Source: Protostelium mycophagum
Lineage: Eukaryota > Evosea > Variosea > Protosteliida > Protosteliaceae
Reading direction: 5' to 3'
Length of the DNA: 60,973 bases
NCBI GenBank assembly: GCA_002081555.1
Contig: MZNV01001007.1
Coordinates: 1-60,973, forward strand
Part shown: in pieces, positions 1 to 13,000 of the stretch
Layout of the letters: each line of letters opens with the position of its first letter
How positions within the stretch are numbered: the stretch's first letter is position 1
The notes under the pieces: generated by a model
The model's input: the letters and a program-made list of their open reading frames with translations, nothing else
Databases searched by the model: none
What the model was told of the DNA's origin: nothing
Position numbers and translations under genes: made by a program

Positions 1-130
1 GGAACAAAGAAATAACTAATAAAACAACAATGCAATTATAATCAATTTCATTTTTATTAATTGAAATCCAAAAAATAATTAATGCAAAAAAAATGACTAT
101 GAAGAATCATATACATTTTTTTTAATCACA

Positions 131-250
131 AGATTTATGCAGACACATCTGTTTGTACAACCTATTAGGAAGACACGTCTGCAATTCTCAAAAGTGTTAT
201 GCAGACATATCTGCATCAGTTCATCTCATTATGTAGACGCATTTGATAAG
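131..250. repeat. degenerate tandem repeat, period about 31 bp
   Basis: Four units with the core GCAGACANNTCTGC or a variant lie at about 138, 169, 199 and 231, so they are spaced 31, 30 and 32 bp apart. Each core is itself nearly palindromic. The array sits in the 515-bp stretch downstream of the GBA2 stop codon. I see no gene in 1-514. Confidence 0.6.
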
Positions 251-514
251 CTCATCAATTTGATTCTTAATTCATACAAATCAATCAAGCCAACTATTAT
301 TCAAAATCAAAGGAAATATGATTGGAAGGGATGGATGTCTGATTACATCTGCTCTCTAGAGGGTTATCAAAAACTTTATCACTTAGATCAGGAGACCAGT
401 TTTCAGATATGCAGATGCACATATATCTCATCGATGTGAGCACTTGCAAGATTATTCTGACAAGTTTTTTCCTGTTGGTATTTATACACCTTTTTTCAAT
501 TTATTTTCTGAGAT

Positions 515-3500
515 TTAAAAATAGTTGATAATTTTATTTCCGTATCCCTTGTTGTATGACCACTGTATAGACCAGATGCACAATGGCCTTTGATAAGCAT
601 AAGCTCTATATCTGCATTGGTTATCCCAGCCCTCAGGTGTTTGGTATCCGTAACCAAAACTATTGTATGTTGTTTCGATCACGCCTGTATTGTATCAGAT
701 GGGTAAGAACATGCAAAGTGATGTTGCATCCAAACAAAAACACCAACAATGTATCTACAACAATCAAAAAATAGATTATTACCCTCTGCTGTGCTGAATG
801 CCATTTCTGACAGACCTTCCAGCATCATCGTACTCGCGAGTGCGTAAGTGGTGCCCGTCCACACCTGCGAATGTGTCAGTTGTAGAACCACGTGATGTGT
901 ACCTCTTGGGACTGGATGCTAGTGGTGTCTGGAACACCATTGGGTCTCATTCCATTCACAGCTCCAATAAAATGTCCCAGCTTCTCTCCATATCTCCTTC
1001 CATACTAAAACACATCAGAAATACAATTTAAATTTGAAAATCTTGAGATGTGAAGATCGTCACCTTTACAACGTTATTCTCATAAATAAAACGTAATACT
1101 TTCCCAGGCATATCGTCGCTCATCACATAACTGTCTAGTCCGCAAGCCTGAAGTCGGTCAGTGTTTCACATTAACAAATTTCGAATATATTATTCCAAGC
1201 TTGCAGATCACCGCCCAATCATGCAATAGGTTTTGTTACATCCAATAGTGCAGTTGGATCGGCCATTCTGTATTGCATCTGCTGTTCAAAAAAACACAAA
1301 GATAGTAATACATTTCGGTGCATCTACTCACCTTTGCGTACCAATGTCCAGCGAGTTGATCAGACATGATCGAGTCCGAATGATCTCCTCCCGATGAGTC
1401 GTAATCATAGTATCTCCCATTCCATCTTTCGACACATCAACAACCCATCTCAAAAATAAAACACTCACAACTTGTCGTGGTAATTCTTCCTACCGCGTAG
1501 TAAGATGTCATCAAGAATCGGCCCCTTTTCGAGGAAGATGGTGTTCACATCATCCTCAGATGACAAGATGCGCAAGATGTCTTTCAATGCGGTGATGGAG
1601 GAGAGCCACAGACCCGCAGTATACGCTGACACTCCAGTCGCGGACCAGATGTCATATGTCTGGTCTGGGAAACCCTCGTTCTCCACTAAACCGTCATTGT
1701 CGACGTCGAACTTCCTCAAATGCTCGAATGTCGACAAAAGCGCGGGAAGCATTTCTCGCAGAAATTTCACATCTCTTGTGGCGATGTAGTCACGGTAGAC
1801 CTTTTGGGATTATTTTTCATTTTAAAATATTTCGCTTGCAGATATTTACTTGAAGAATGAATTTAGAAGGCAGGTCTTTCCATCTAGAGACATCTTGAAT
1901 GCAATACGAATTCACTTTGTGCCAGGGGTCATCACCGGGGGACCCTGACCGGAGGTTATGACGTCATACCAGGATATCATAGTATGATGTCTCACCGATG
2001 TCATGAGGTACGGCACCTGATATCTTTCTGTGCGCCATGTGGCCGCTATGCAGCATGGTCCACATCTCCTCAGAGGAAGAGAGTGTAGCTGTGAGGTATC
2101 ATCATGTGATGTCATGATGAGACATCATGATGAGATATCATACCTTTGGCAATATCTCTCTGCAGTGATAATTCTAAAATCGGCCAGTTTATGATCAACG
2201 CAAATGACGCGTAGAAATGGACGTCGTATGTGTTATACATCAAATATTCCAGCCCTTCAAGGTACATAAACCTCCCTTTGAATATTTAAATTCTAAAATG
2301 ACAAAAAATTGTCTAAAATGAGAATAAATTTTTTGAAATTGAAAAATTCGAAATTTCGGGGAAATTTACCGTCCGGGTGCTCTGGTTCATTGGTCCATAT
2401 GGTCCCACCATCCACCATGAAATACAACTCGTTAAATAATGCCCCTTTATAATTATCCGGTAATTTATCGTCTACAATCACCGGCCTCTGCCACTCCTCT
2501 ATCTACAACTCATTAATCACGAATAATTTATATTTTGAGATGAAATAAAATGTACCATGTTATCCCACAATGTCCAGTTGGTGAGAGCGTCTGCAGCGAT
2601 GTTAACAGAGTTGTTTCCGTCTGTCCCCCAAAACTTCGTGTACCTGATGACGTCATCACTGACGTATCTATTTATAGATCCACTCACCTCCTCGCGTAAC
2701 ATTTAGAAGATACGAATGTCGCGTGTGGCTGGTCCCATCCAAATGAAAATTCAACCTGAAATTATTTTATGATTTATAATTTGATTGTAGATGTACCTGT
2801 CTGGTTTGACCTGCAGGCACAATTATTCTTGCCGTTATGGCTCCACCAATTGGTCTGCCCCTGAAATCGCCCTCTTCCGCTGGAATTTCATCGAAATTTC
2901 CTTTTTCAGAGAATTGATTCCACAAGGATCTGATCACGTCATCAATGAGACGTCACAGGTTATGTTTTATGATGTCATATATCACTGCAAAGACACCCCA
3001 CCTGCAGGATTCCACATTAGTTGTTTCAAAGACTGTCTTTCGAGAAATGATGACGTCATCATGATCCTTCACCAGCATGGCGTACTCTATATTTTGGTCG
3101 ACGCTATCTTGATAAACAAATGATTTATTTCTGTATTGTTATACCTCATCTCTACTCCCTCTGCGGAGCAGATCCTCTCATCTTTGTGCGACAATAATAT
3201 TCCTTTAAAGCCAGGTCCAGCGACATTGTGATTCTGATGGATGCCTTGTGTCGCGGCGACATTATTGTGTCCATTCTGCATCGTCCACATTAATGTGATG
3301 ACCGCGTCTTCTTCACCATGATTGTGAAGATCATAAATGAACAAACCGACTGGATAACTGGTCTCTAAAAATATTCATCACGATGTGCACATTCATTGGA
3401 ACCCACCTTTATAATTGTGCGCCACAACAGGTGACAACTGTTTACAACAGATGGTGAGCTGTGGGTCCGGTTCATTATATACAGTCCATGCTCTTGGATA

Positions 3501-4265
3501 TAAACCATAGTACGTGCTGCTGTCACCCTCTATAAATTTCCAAGATGTTGCCGGGGCCCTATTTGGTGCCAAATTGGAAGGTGTGGGAGGACCAGGATGA
3601 AGACAAGTGACCTTGGTCTCACCTTTCCTCTCTATCCTGATGGAAAATTGATCTGCCTCTACATTATTTATTGATGTGAGGCCAGCTGGTGCGATACTCC
3701 AACGAGTAAAATCACCCCTCCATCCTCTGTATTTTTAATCAATTGATCATCTATTTCTTGATTAATACCTGGTGATGCCGCCTGATCCTATGCCACCAAT
3801 TGGTACGCCCATGTTTGGTTGTATCTTGTTGACGTTGAAAGGATCCATGATAGGTACTCGCCTCTCAGCTCTCTCAGCTCTAGTGTGTTTCCACATCCTC
3901 CACCTAGATTATATTAGCTCTGATCAACAACATCACATCTGGTGAAGACGAACCCCAATGGAATAACCTTTAGAGCATCCCAAAATCCAACTGAAAACTC
4001 TTTGCACGGAGGAAAGACATCTGAAAGTGTTCTCTGCCAGGCTGCTGCAGGAATGTTGAGGATGGGTGCTGTTGATATCAGATGGCAGTGTCAAATAAAG
4101 TGTCTCACGAGGAACAGTGATGCTATCTGTTCTACTGCCTCTCCGTTTATGAGGTCTTTTCAGGTGATGGTGTTTGGTGGTCATGTCTGATTGATAGACA
4201 CCGTCTTGATTTTTGGGGAATTTCGCGGAGGTTTTTGTTTTCAAAACCTCAGCATCCACCAGCAT
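515..4265 (-). CDS. GBA2: non-lysosomal glucosylceramidase (GBA2 family, GH116), multi-exon
   Basis: GBA2 hydrolyses glucosylceramide to glucose and ceramide on the cytosolic side of ER and Golgi membranes. Exons spell family landmarks in order: [13 protein letters not shown] near the N-terminus, [113 protein letters not shown] and [10 protein letters not shown]. The ELYF segment holds the family's nucleophile Glu and the DQTYD segment its acid/base Asp. The protein ends GNKIINYF at a TAA at 515-517. At least ten short introns interrupt it, one of 44 nt. The start is uncertain: an upstream Met at 4265 or one at about 4183; a 45-nt intron then joins to the AAWQR exon. One junction near 3935 could not be resolved. 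It lies downstream of a same-strand gene. Confidence 0.9.
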
Positions 4266-4489
4266 CTCTCAAGTCATAGACGTCCTCTCTCATTGGACAC
4301 CCTTGTGATGGCGAACAGCAGTACGATTTGTCAGTCGGATGCCGGCTTCAAATGACAAGATCGCCATCAATATACAACGACACTCAGGGAATATGATGGG
4401 GCAGAAGGGAAGATTAATCCGGTAACAAAAGACGTGAAGTATATTTTCTTCGCCCATCCCCTATGTCTTGCACAAATACCAGAATAATC

Positions 4490-4495
4490 TTTATT
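4490..4495 (-). terminator. poly(A) signal AATAAA of the secreted-protein gene
   Basis: On the minus strand AATAAA follows the TAA stop at 4501-4503 by about 6 nt. This supports that stop as the true gene end. Confidence 0.5.
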
Positions 4496-4500
4496 GTAAT

Positions 4501-6380
4501 TTACATGGTTTCACAACTTTTCATGGAAACAGACAATTGGAAGTTGGAATGACGAGGCAATTGCTGGTTATGTCCCCTCTCTATGATGATCAAGGAATAG
4601 TTTCCACTCATTGGACTAACGGATCTGTAGGCGTTGGCTCGGTAAAAGATTTGAATTTTGACTTACTTTGGTGAGATCTCTATGTAGTCGTAACCATGAA
4701 CACCGTGAGCGACTACATTCTGGGCAGGATCTCTCATTTCAATAACAAGATCACTGAAGATAAACTCATTCTCCATCAGGGCATGGAAAATGGCCACATT
4801 TGCGCCTTGAATTTTGAAATCAATTCTGTGTTCCTCTTGCCTCTTAGATCGGTCATATCCAAACACCCCAACCTTGGTGTAGTTACACACCCCTCCTGTC
4901 ACGTGTCAACCGTCCGATACCATTGACTCGTGGAGAACTGACCTGTGCAAGAAGTATCAAAGTCTTCGATCCAGTTTGTGGCGGGCCAGGTGTTGGGTCC
5001 CGATGAGGAGTCGTTTCTGACGGGAGTGATCTCCAGCTCCATGTTTGCAGTATAGTAGTCTTTTGAGCCAGCGATGGATCGGTAGAAATACGTGATGAGA
5101 TTGTAAGTCTTTCCGGGGGCGACAAGGCGAGAGACACTCTGCTCAGCGCCGACTCCGAGTGTAGAGGCAACCACGAGGCCGTCCTCTTCCAAAACAAAAT
5201 CGGTGTCGATCGCATCTACTCTGGACCACATCTTAAACAAAGAGTTGGTCTTGACAGTAAAGACGGTTGTCTGGCGATTTGTCCAACTGGAAGTGTTCAA
5301 GGGCATGAGGAATTCTCCAGCGAAATGGACGAAATCTCCTCCACCAAAATACCCAGGAGTGTTCAAATTCCTCGGAAATTGTGGGTATATCATGGCCGCC
5401 GATTCACTAAACAAATTCAATGATAAAAAAAATGATAAAAAATTTACCTTTCTGCAAAAGTATTTATGGATAGATCGAAATCTACACAAGAAGGAAACCC
5501 CTCGATCGGCCGAAAGTCCATCGCGGAAACCACCAAAAGGTATGATCCAGGGGACAACTCCGCGGAGATGACCTTATGGTTACGCTTGAGCTCTCCCGAC
5601 AGGTTACCGTCTTGGCCTATCAACTTGATGATCAAATCGAAGAGAAGAAAGTTTGCTCCCAACTCGATTCTAAAGTTGAGGGTTTTAGACACCACAAATT
5701 TGGAAACGGAGATCTTTCTCATTGTGACATTGCGCATGTTGAATTGGAAGGGGCCACTGTTGATGTTTGAAGGTTGGGAGAAGGTGCCGAGGTTGGATGG
5801 AGGAAGATGCTCTGCAGGGCAATGCGCTGGTGTGTTGAATGCGTCTAAGGGTGCCAAAGCAGTCTCCAAGAAGAATGTCTTGCAGGAAGTCGAATTCGTG
5901 CTGTAGGGCCAGGGGCTGATCATCTGAGTGATTGTCAGAACAAAATGACATCTCATATTCGCAGATGCGCGATGAAAACAATGTTAATACCTCAAGATCA
6001 TAGACACCAGGCACTAAAACCTTCGCGATGGCCGCGTCCTTAGAACCCATTACGGATCCGATTAAACCGTTGACACCTCTCAAAAGGATGTCTATCTCTT
6101 CAGAATCGGACATCGTATGCACTCTGAAATAGCTCTCTTTCGCGACTGTTATCTTGATGATGTGGGAAGGGGTGAAATCCAGAAGAGCTTTCTCGCTGTA
6201 ATGAAAAGTATCCTTTGGCCCTCCAAAAGCGGTCGGTAATTCTGTGGGTAAAGCAGGTAGGGAGCACGTGATCTCTTTTGTTTGGCAATCAGTCGATTTG
6301 GCATCTGAATGAGCCCATAAAATGCATGACAGCAGTATGAGCGTGATGGTGTTTCTGATAGGATCAACCAATGACGCCAT
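4501..6380 (-). CDS. secreted beta-rich protein of unrecognised family
   Basis: The N-terminus is a typical signal peptide, with hydrophobic stretch ITLILLSCILWAHSDA. The rest is about 450 residues, rich in beta-type sequence and N-glycosylation sites. Two or three related segments end in a pattern such as LSPGSYLLVV followed by CVDFDL, and VLVPGVYDLE near the N-terminus. That resembles pre-peptidase C-terminal (PPC) beta-sandwiches, but I do not claim a family. Exons join at TTTGCAGAAAG, at SCTGGVCNYTK and at YIEISPK; the intron after YIEISPK is about 42 nt. No C-terminal membrane segment is seen. A degenerate copy of its 3' exon-intron junction lies at 30803-30895. Its start is 311 bp from the divergent MIS12-like gene. 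Confidence 0.7.
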
Positions 6381-6691
6381 TAAATCTCAAACCGAACTGC
6401 TGGTGTCATGTTGCCGTGTGAGTCCTTGTCGGCGATAAATTGTTGTCGTGTCAAAATTCAAGTTGAAATTCCCAACAAAAGAAACCCAACTGCAACGCTT
6501 TAGAAGACATCACTTCTGTGGGAGAGGGACACAATGGTATAGTTGCGGATCTTCCGTTCTGCTGATATGTTGAGGTGTATCTTCTGGCTACATTCACTTT
6601 CAAAATTTGTATTTCACTGACAGTCTCATTGAAATAAAACTTAACGATCACACCGGCCATTTGAAGGCGGGAAAAAAAGATCAACATCCTA

Positions 6692-7575
6692 ATGCCCACA
6701 TCGAAAGAGACACAAAAACCAACTTCCTCTGACGATGGAACACAGAAGCAGTTGGATCCTTTTCCATTTCGACCTATGGAATTACTTCATCAACTGATGG
6801 CTTCTGCAAGAACCTTTCTCCATACGGAGACACAAAAGACAGAACAATTGATCAAAGAGCAAAAACTACCTGAGGGAGGGGATTTGGATGGGATCATACA
6901 TCAAGTAGGTCTCCTCAATCGATCTCTGCGGCTTCATCTTCTCTTACATTTCCAGGGTGTCGCAGATTTCACTCGAGAATTAGACGAAGAATTGAGCAGG
7001 TTTCTCAGCAGAGCTGAGATATATGCGCGCAGAAATATATTCCTTCTCACAGAAGAAGAAAAAGCGGCGCTAGTAGAACAAGGAAAGAAGGTGGAGTGAT
7101 ATGATTAAGTATCGTCATTAATCTTCACAGACAGAACGGAGGGTGGAGATTCATAAACGAAAGACAGATGACGACATTGCAGAATTGAACAAACAAATCG
7201 CAAAGGTGATTGGGATTGGCGGAGATTGGGCTCATATATGTGATGTTGACACTTTATAGAAGAGGAATACACACAACTCGCTAAGAACAGAAGTAGCACA
7301 AATGAAGGCTGAAGAGGAAATTACTACAATGTATATAAACAGATTATCATCCATTGCAGAATCGATAGGAGAAAATGGTAAATATTTAATTATTGTACGA
7401 ATCGCGACATCACCGCTCATAAAGAACAGGCGATCAGTCGATATCATCCGTCTTCAAGGATCATGCCACATTGCAGCAAGTATTATCACAAATTCCTCTT
7501 GCATCGAGAACAGCAACACCGACCTTATTTATCGAGAAGAGCACAGAAGTTCCCATATTATCAGATTCTAAATAA
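6692..7575 (+). CDS. MIS12-like coiled-coil protein (possible kinetochore subunit)
   Basis: The first exon encodes 133 residues and three more short exons follow, ending LSDSK and TAA at 7573-7575. The protein is helical: an N-terminal helical block with motif QVGLLNRSLRLHLLLHF, the segment YARRNIFLLTEEEKAAL, then coiled coil with TERRVEIHKRK and EVAQMKAEEE. The spacing and the phrase RRNIFLLTEEE recall RIPSNILLPED of MIS12, which anchors the KMN network to centromeres. This is a resemblance judged by eye, not a proven homology; any small coiled-coil subunit is possible. Splicing of the last two exons assumes a donor at ATTATT/gtacga. It converges with Notchless, with an 84-bp gap between stops. 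Confidence 0.6.
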
Positions 7576-7659
7576 ACAAAACAAAGAGTCCACTTTTTAT
7601 TCTCATCAATTCCTCCATCTAAAAATAATGATCAGAATTGATTCAACACAAACAAGAAC

Positions 7660-9892
7660 CTACATCTTGATCGTCTTGTCTTTAGATCCAGAAGCAACTC
7701 TCTGCCCATCTGGACTCCAATCTACTGAGAATACCTGTCGAAGTTAATTGTGATGGTGATGGATTGACCGAAATTTTACCTGATCTGCATGTCCTGGAAG
7801 GTCTGTCTTTAACTTCTTGTGCTGCACGTCCCATACTTTGAGAGTGGAGTCTCTACTTCCAGAACATATCAATCGAGAATCTGAACTCCATGCGATCTGG
7901 TAAACTGCCTCCACGTGTCCTCTTAATGTCCCCACGAAGCTGAGATATTTCAATACAATCTCACATCTCGACATGACTTGATGATCATGAAATCATCCAT
8001 CTATCAGGACATCAAGGAGTACACTTACTTTCCGTTGCTGGCATTCCATAATTTTATAGACTTGTCAAATGATGCAGAAGCCAATAGTCTCCCATCAGGC
8101 GAAAAGACCACCAGATTGACCACCTGTTGATGTCCGGCCATCCTGTTTATGTTCTTCTTGCTATTCTCAGGATCCCACAATATCACCGTGTGGTCATCAC
8201 TTCCCGATGCTAATTTTTCGCTGTTGTTTGTCGTGCTGATCACCTCTTTATATCTTTCTTCTGCTTTCTTCTGTCCTGAAGAGGTCAATAAGATGTATAG
8301 AGAAGGAGACTCACTGTCTTTCTTGTCTTCGAGGAGTTTACCGGTGTGGTCGTATTGTCCAGTTCTTAAGACGTAATCTGTGTTGAGAGCGAGCGTGTTG
8401 ACCCAGTGTCCGTGTCCCTCTAAGGTTCTAACCAATTTACCGGTAGCTGCTTCCCAAACTTTGATCGTGCTGAATGAGCTCAGGAATGATGTCGCATGAT
8501 GGTGTGGATGATGATGGATAATGATGTACATACCGGTCTTGACTGGCGGAATAGATGAGGCCAGCACCACCCCATTTGACGCAGGTGACACTCATGGTGT
8601 GACTGCTCAGTGAGAAGACAACTCTGCCTTGATGTCTTCAGTACATGTCCCATAATATAATGCATAAATATACCATATAATATTAAATCAAGAGTGTACA
8701 TAATGCTCATTTTGCCTTCGCGCTTTGCGCTGAGCACGGCCATCCCATAACGTATTTTTATTATTATAATATAATAATAATATATATTATTATTAAGAGT
8801 CTCGATTTAGCATTCGAATTGACGATTCTTCATCCCATAATAAATTGATAAATAGATATCATTATTATACCTAATGTGGTATCCCATATCTTCACTGTTC
8901 CATCTTTAGATGACGAGGCGACCCTGTTACAATCTGGGTTCTTGTGTAAAGGTTCCCAGGATATACCAGTAACGTATTGTTTGTGTGATGATAACGAACT
9001 TCCAATCTGTATATATTCACTCCGTTATCCTCTAAAGTATCGTGCGTGATCTTCTGTATATTGTTTTGGACCACGCTGGCGGAAAAAATCTCTAAATGAA
9101 AACAAAAATTTTATTATTGTGGATGTTGTGATTTTTGATTTTCTTGATATCATTTGCAGCTGCATTTCTGCCGTAGTGTCTAAACACTAAACAGAACCAC
9201 TCCCATAATTGAACGTCACGAATATATTTAAATACCTGAGCCCCTGTTAGAGGATCCCACAATCTCAGTTCTTTATCCATGCCACCAGAGGCCAACTTCT
9301 CTCCATCAGGTGACCATGACACAAAGAGAACCCAGTTCTGAAGGATCATTATTGTATGACGAGGGAATATAGAATACCTTGTGTCCTTTGAGAGTGTGCA
9401 CGGGTAAGGTAGTGTCTGTATCCCAGATTCTGACCGTCGTATCACCAGAAGCTGTGGCGAGGCGGGTGCCATCAGGGCTGAAGGATACACACAAAACGGC
9501 ATCATTATGTCCCTCTATGGTGCTACCACATCTCGTTACTGAACGAACTCTGAAGACAGCCTAATTGATTCTTAATAAAAGATGGTGAAGCGGATTCATC
9601 TCACTTGTGGCTGATATCTGATGTATAAAACTTCTTCTGTCGATACTTTGGTTTCTGTGATGGTGGAATTTAGCTCAGAAGTGATCTCATTATCGTTGAT
9701 GAAAAAAGAATAAGGCAGTTTCTCTTCCTGATCATGTCATTACGTGAGATGAATGTGGATTAAGATCACATTTGAAAGAAGGTGGTTAATGAGTGACTCT
9801 AATTGTGTAGTGGTTGCGTCAACGGGTAATTCCAGTTGAGTACCAGTATCTTCGCCCTCCCAAGTTCTAAACTGTGCTATGATCGTGGTCAT
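7660..9892 (-). CDS. NLE1: Notchless / Rsa4-type WD40 ribosome assembly factor
   Basis: Notchless (Rsa4 in yeast) is a nuclear factor for 60S subunit maturation and a substrate of the AAA+ ATPase Midasin. The N-terminal Nle ubiquitin-like domain starts [15 protein letters not shown] and runs through [12 protein letters not shown]40 blades follow: [72 protein letters not shown] and [13 protein letters not shown]. The C-terminus is [19 protein letters not shown], then KTIKM and a TAG at 7660-7662. The terminal WRR usually seen in orthologues is shortened here. The gene has several introns, one around 8750-8870 very AT-rich. Start Met is at 9890-9892, only 127 bp from the divergent CLU fusion, so the two may share a promoter. 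Confidence 0.93.
8750..8800. repeat. AT-rich low-complexity tract in a Notchless intron
   Basis: A run built of TAT, TTA and TAATA units lies inside an intron of the Notchless gene. Confidence 0.6.
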
Positions 9893-10019
9893 TTTCCTTC
9901 TTGTTCAATTCGGATTTCAATCTCAACCTGTTCCGAAGATTTTATGGACGTTTACAACGAGCCAGATATTTCTCCCGCTTTCTTTTTTCTTCGAATTTCG
10001 TGCCAAACAAACAGATTGC

Positions 10020-13000
10020 ATGTCTAATCACTCACCACGAAGAAGGCTCATTTTATACGAGGACGAAGACGACGATGAAGTCGAAGAACCGGTGATCAAA
10101 ACGACAGAGTTTTTAGGTGGATACACAGACAGCCAGAGTCAAGCAATGGAGGAATGTGCTGATAGAGATGCGTCTCTATCTTCAGCTGACGGGTACACGA
10201 TGGACTGTGCAGATGAGGTACCCCTGCCTCCTTCACGACACGGAAGGACACTCGGGGCTAAATCAGAGTCTCTATTTGAGAGTATATCCAGTGCTCATCG
10301 CCCTCCTTGGAGAGATTGGAATGCTCAATTTCAAGAGAAAATAGATGGCAGATCAAGTGATCAAGTGAAAGAACTCGATAGAACGAGGATGTTACGACAG
10401 GTTTTTTCTCATGACATCAGCTGTTCTGATCTTAACAGTTGAGTGATGATTTCGCACAAGAAGCCGCACAAACTGGAAAGGTGGGCGAAAAACAGACCAC
10501 AGCTGCTCATTCTTACAGATCATCATCTCTGAATTATTTATAAAAGAGGACAAGAAGAGTATACCACCTATTACGAGTAGAGTTGGCGGTGTCGCTGGTG
10601 GTGAGTTTCTAAGATCTTATCCATATTCTTGATTGGCTAATCAAGTTCGATCGTGCTGTTTTGAGCATCTTTGTGATTTCCAAAAAATGATAAAGATATT
10701 TATTTAAAAAAAGTAAATCAATACCACAAAATAAAACTGTATTTATTCAATAATATAAAATGCGTGCACAAATTCATATTCCAAGGACAAAAATACTTCT
10801 ACAACGGTCTATTTTTCAAGTTAGCTGTCGACGATCACAACCTCTACTCTGGTGATGAAGGCACCATGAAATCAGCCGGCCACGAACTCCGTGCAGTAAT
10901 GGCACTTCTCAACTGCAGGGTTCAAGGTTTACATTTTCCCCTCGTGACCATCGTAGACTATTTAGGATGGAGGCTGCTGGCCGCCTCTTTATTGCCTTTA
11001 AACAGTCGCAGCCTCGTTTACGGATCTTCTGATGCGGGAAGGACGATCCATGATTCATCATCCGACATGAGATCGAGAGTGCAGTTGGCGGCGAAGATAT
11101 TAAATTTGGGAGGAGAGTTTGTGTATAACATCAATCGAGATAAGAAGACGTTTTTATGGTTACCAACTGATGCAGAAGGACACATAGGTGAGTATTTATT
11201 TATTAAAAATGGTCATTTTTCAAAGAACATATGAAGGTATCTCCATGTTTCAAAAGTACACATAAAACCATAATTCAAACTTGAAATAAGATGGTATATA
11301 GGCACGGACGGAAGACTTTATCTATTGGACTTGGCGAGACTTTTCCCGCCCCTCACGCCTCGTGCGGACGTCAAGGGCGACTTTTTGGTGTCTAAGATGA
11401 GACCTGAGTTGTTGAAGAGCAGACCTTCCCCGATTTGTTCAGACTCTTTTTCTGGATTTAATATTGACAATAAGCCGCAACATAACAACCAAGTGAGTTC
11501 TATTCGATAATATGTTTGATTATTTGTTGGTTGTATTTGATATGAAAATCATCTGTGAAAGTCTGTCCATAAAGGATGAGGACCTCATAGTTTTCTTTAC
11601 CACTGGTACATTTGTCCAATCATATATTTATATTATGAGGTGAGAGAGGCTACTCAACATCTGTTGGATGTCATCATACCATCCTTTGCTTCAGAATTGG
11701 TGAAGGAGTTTGCCTCTTGGAAGGCGGCCGGTAAGGCGTCCTCTTCAGTATTATTCAGAGGAAAATGGCAGGGCAAACCTTTCATCAAAAAAAGCACAGA
11801 CATAGAGATATTAGACCGGTTAGTTATCGAATCGCACAGAAGAGGTGAGTGAACCATAATTAAAAGGATATATCGTGAGGAATGACCTTTCCAGGAATCA
11901 ACTTGAGATTTCTTGGCGTGCTGAGGAATAAGATCGGGCCCGAAAACATCGAGATAAAGGATTATATACTGACAGAGATGGTGGTCAGAACGGCGAAAGA
12001 AATCGCCAGATCACAGATGAGACTGTTGAGGAATCCGGATGACACTTCGATCGAGTTTGCCATCTTCTTCTTTAACAGAATATTCGGTACTTGTGAGTGA
12101 TCATAGTTGTAGATACCGCACAAAACAATAATGTGGCGGGAAATAACCGCAAGAATACAGTAGCCTCAATATAATTATATGACACTCCACGTGTAAAGAG
12201 ACTGACACCAATAGCCCATGAATCACAGAAGCTGTGGACAGATATCAACACACTCCTTTCAAAGAAGTTCGATGACGCGGTAGAAACGACAGAGGTAATT
12301 ATGATACAGATATATTCATATGATAATGATGAGTCATTCGTCATGATGACGTCATCAGATGCTCAGATCAACAACAAGAACACCACTGACATTCTATCGG
12401 CTTCAGAAGGTGCACACATTTTTTCGTTTTTGAATTAAAATATATATAAATATATAATATATACAAATATATATAAATATATATAATATATACAAATATA
12501 TATAAATATATATCGACGATTGTAGAGCCTCGGTATCCGGTTCACGTCTTGTGTGAATGGATTAGTGTATGTTTGTCCAGATAAAATGCTCGATACCGCC
12601 GACCCATTCGACCCTTCCCGTTATAGAGCTCTCGCCAGTGATCTCATCTTAGATACGTGTGTTAATTCTTTACTGCAATCAACACGCTATCTGTCAAAGG
12701 ACCAGACAGGTATTATTCTGGTATTTCGTTGTGGCTCCATCATAATATATGACAGGAGGATCAATGGATGGAGCACCACCCAGCAGTCCATTAAAATCGA
12801 GCAGCGAGGTATCCACCATCATCATAATCACATCAAAATATCTTCGAATTCACAATATTTACAGATGCTACCACAGAGTAAGGAGAAATGCCCGGTAGAG
12901 TCTATTGAGCCAGTGATTAAACACTTGAACCGAATTTTCTTCGAGGAAGGCACGGCACTGTCCCGAATGGCGGGAAGTAGTGAAGATTCATCGGGAGAAT

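Noticed and set aside
6451-6699. Minus-strand frame of 82 codons (MAGVIVKFYFNETVSEIQIL...)
   Set aside because: It overlaps the start of the MIS12-like gene, has no family signal, and splicing at its good donor ends it almost at once. Probably the shared promoter region.
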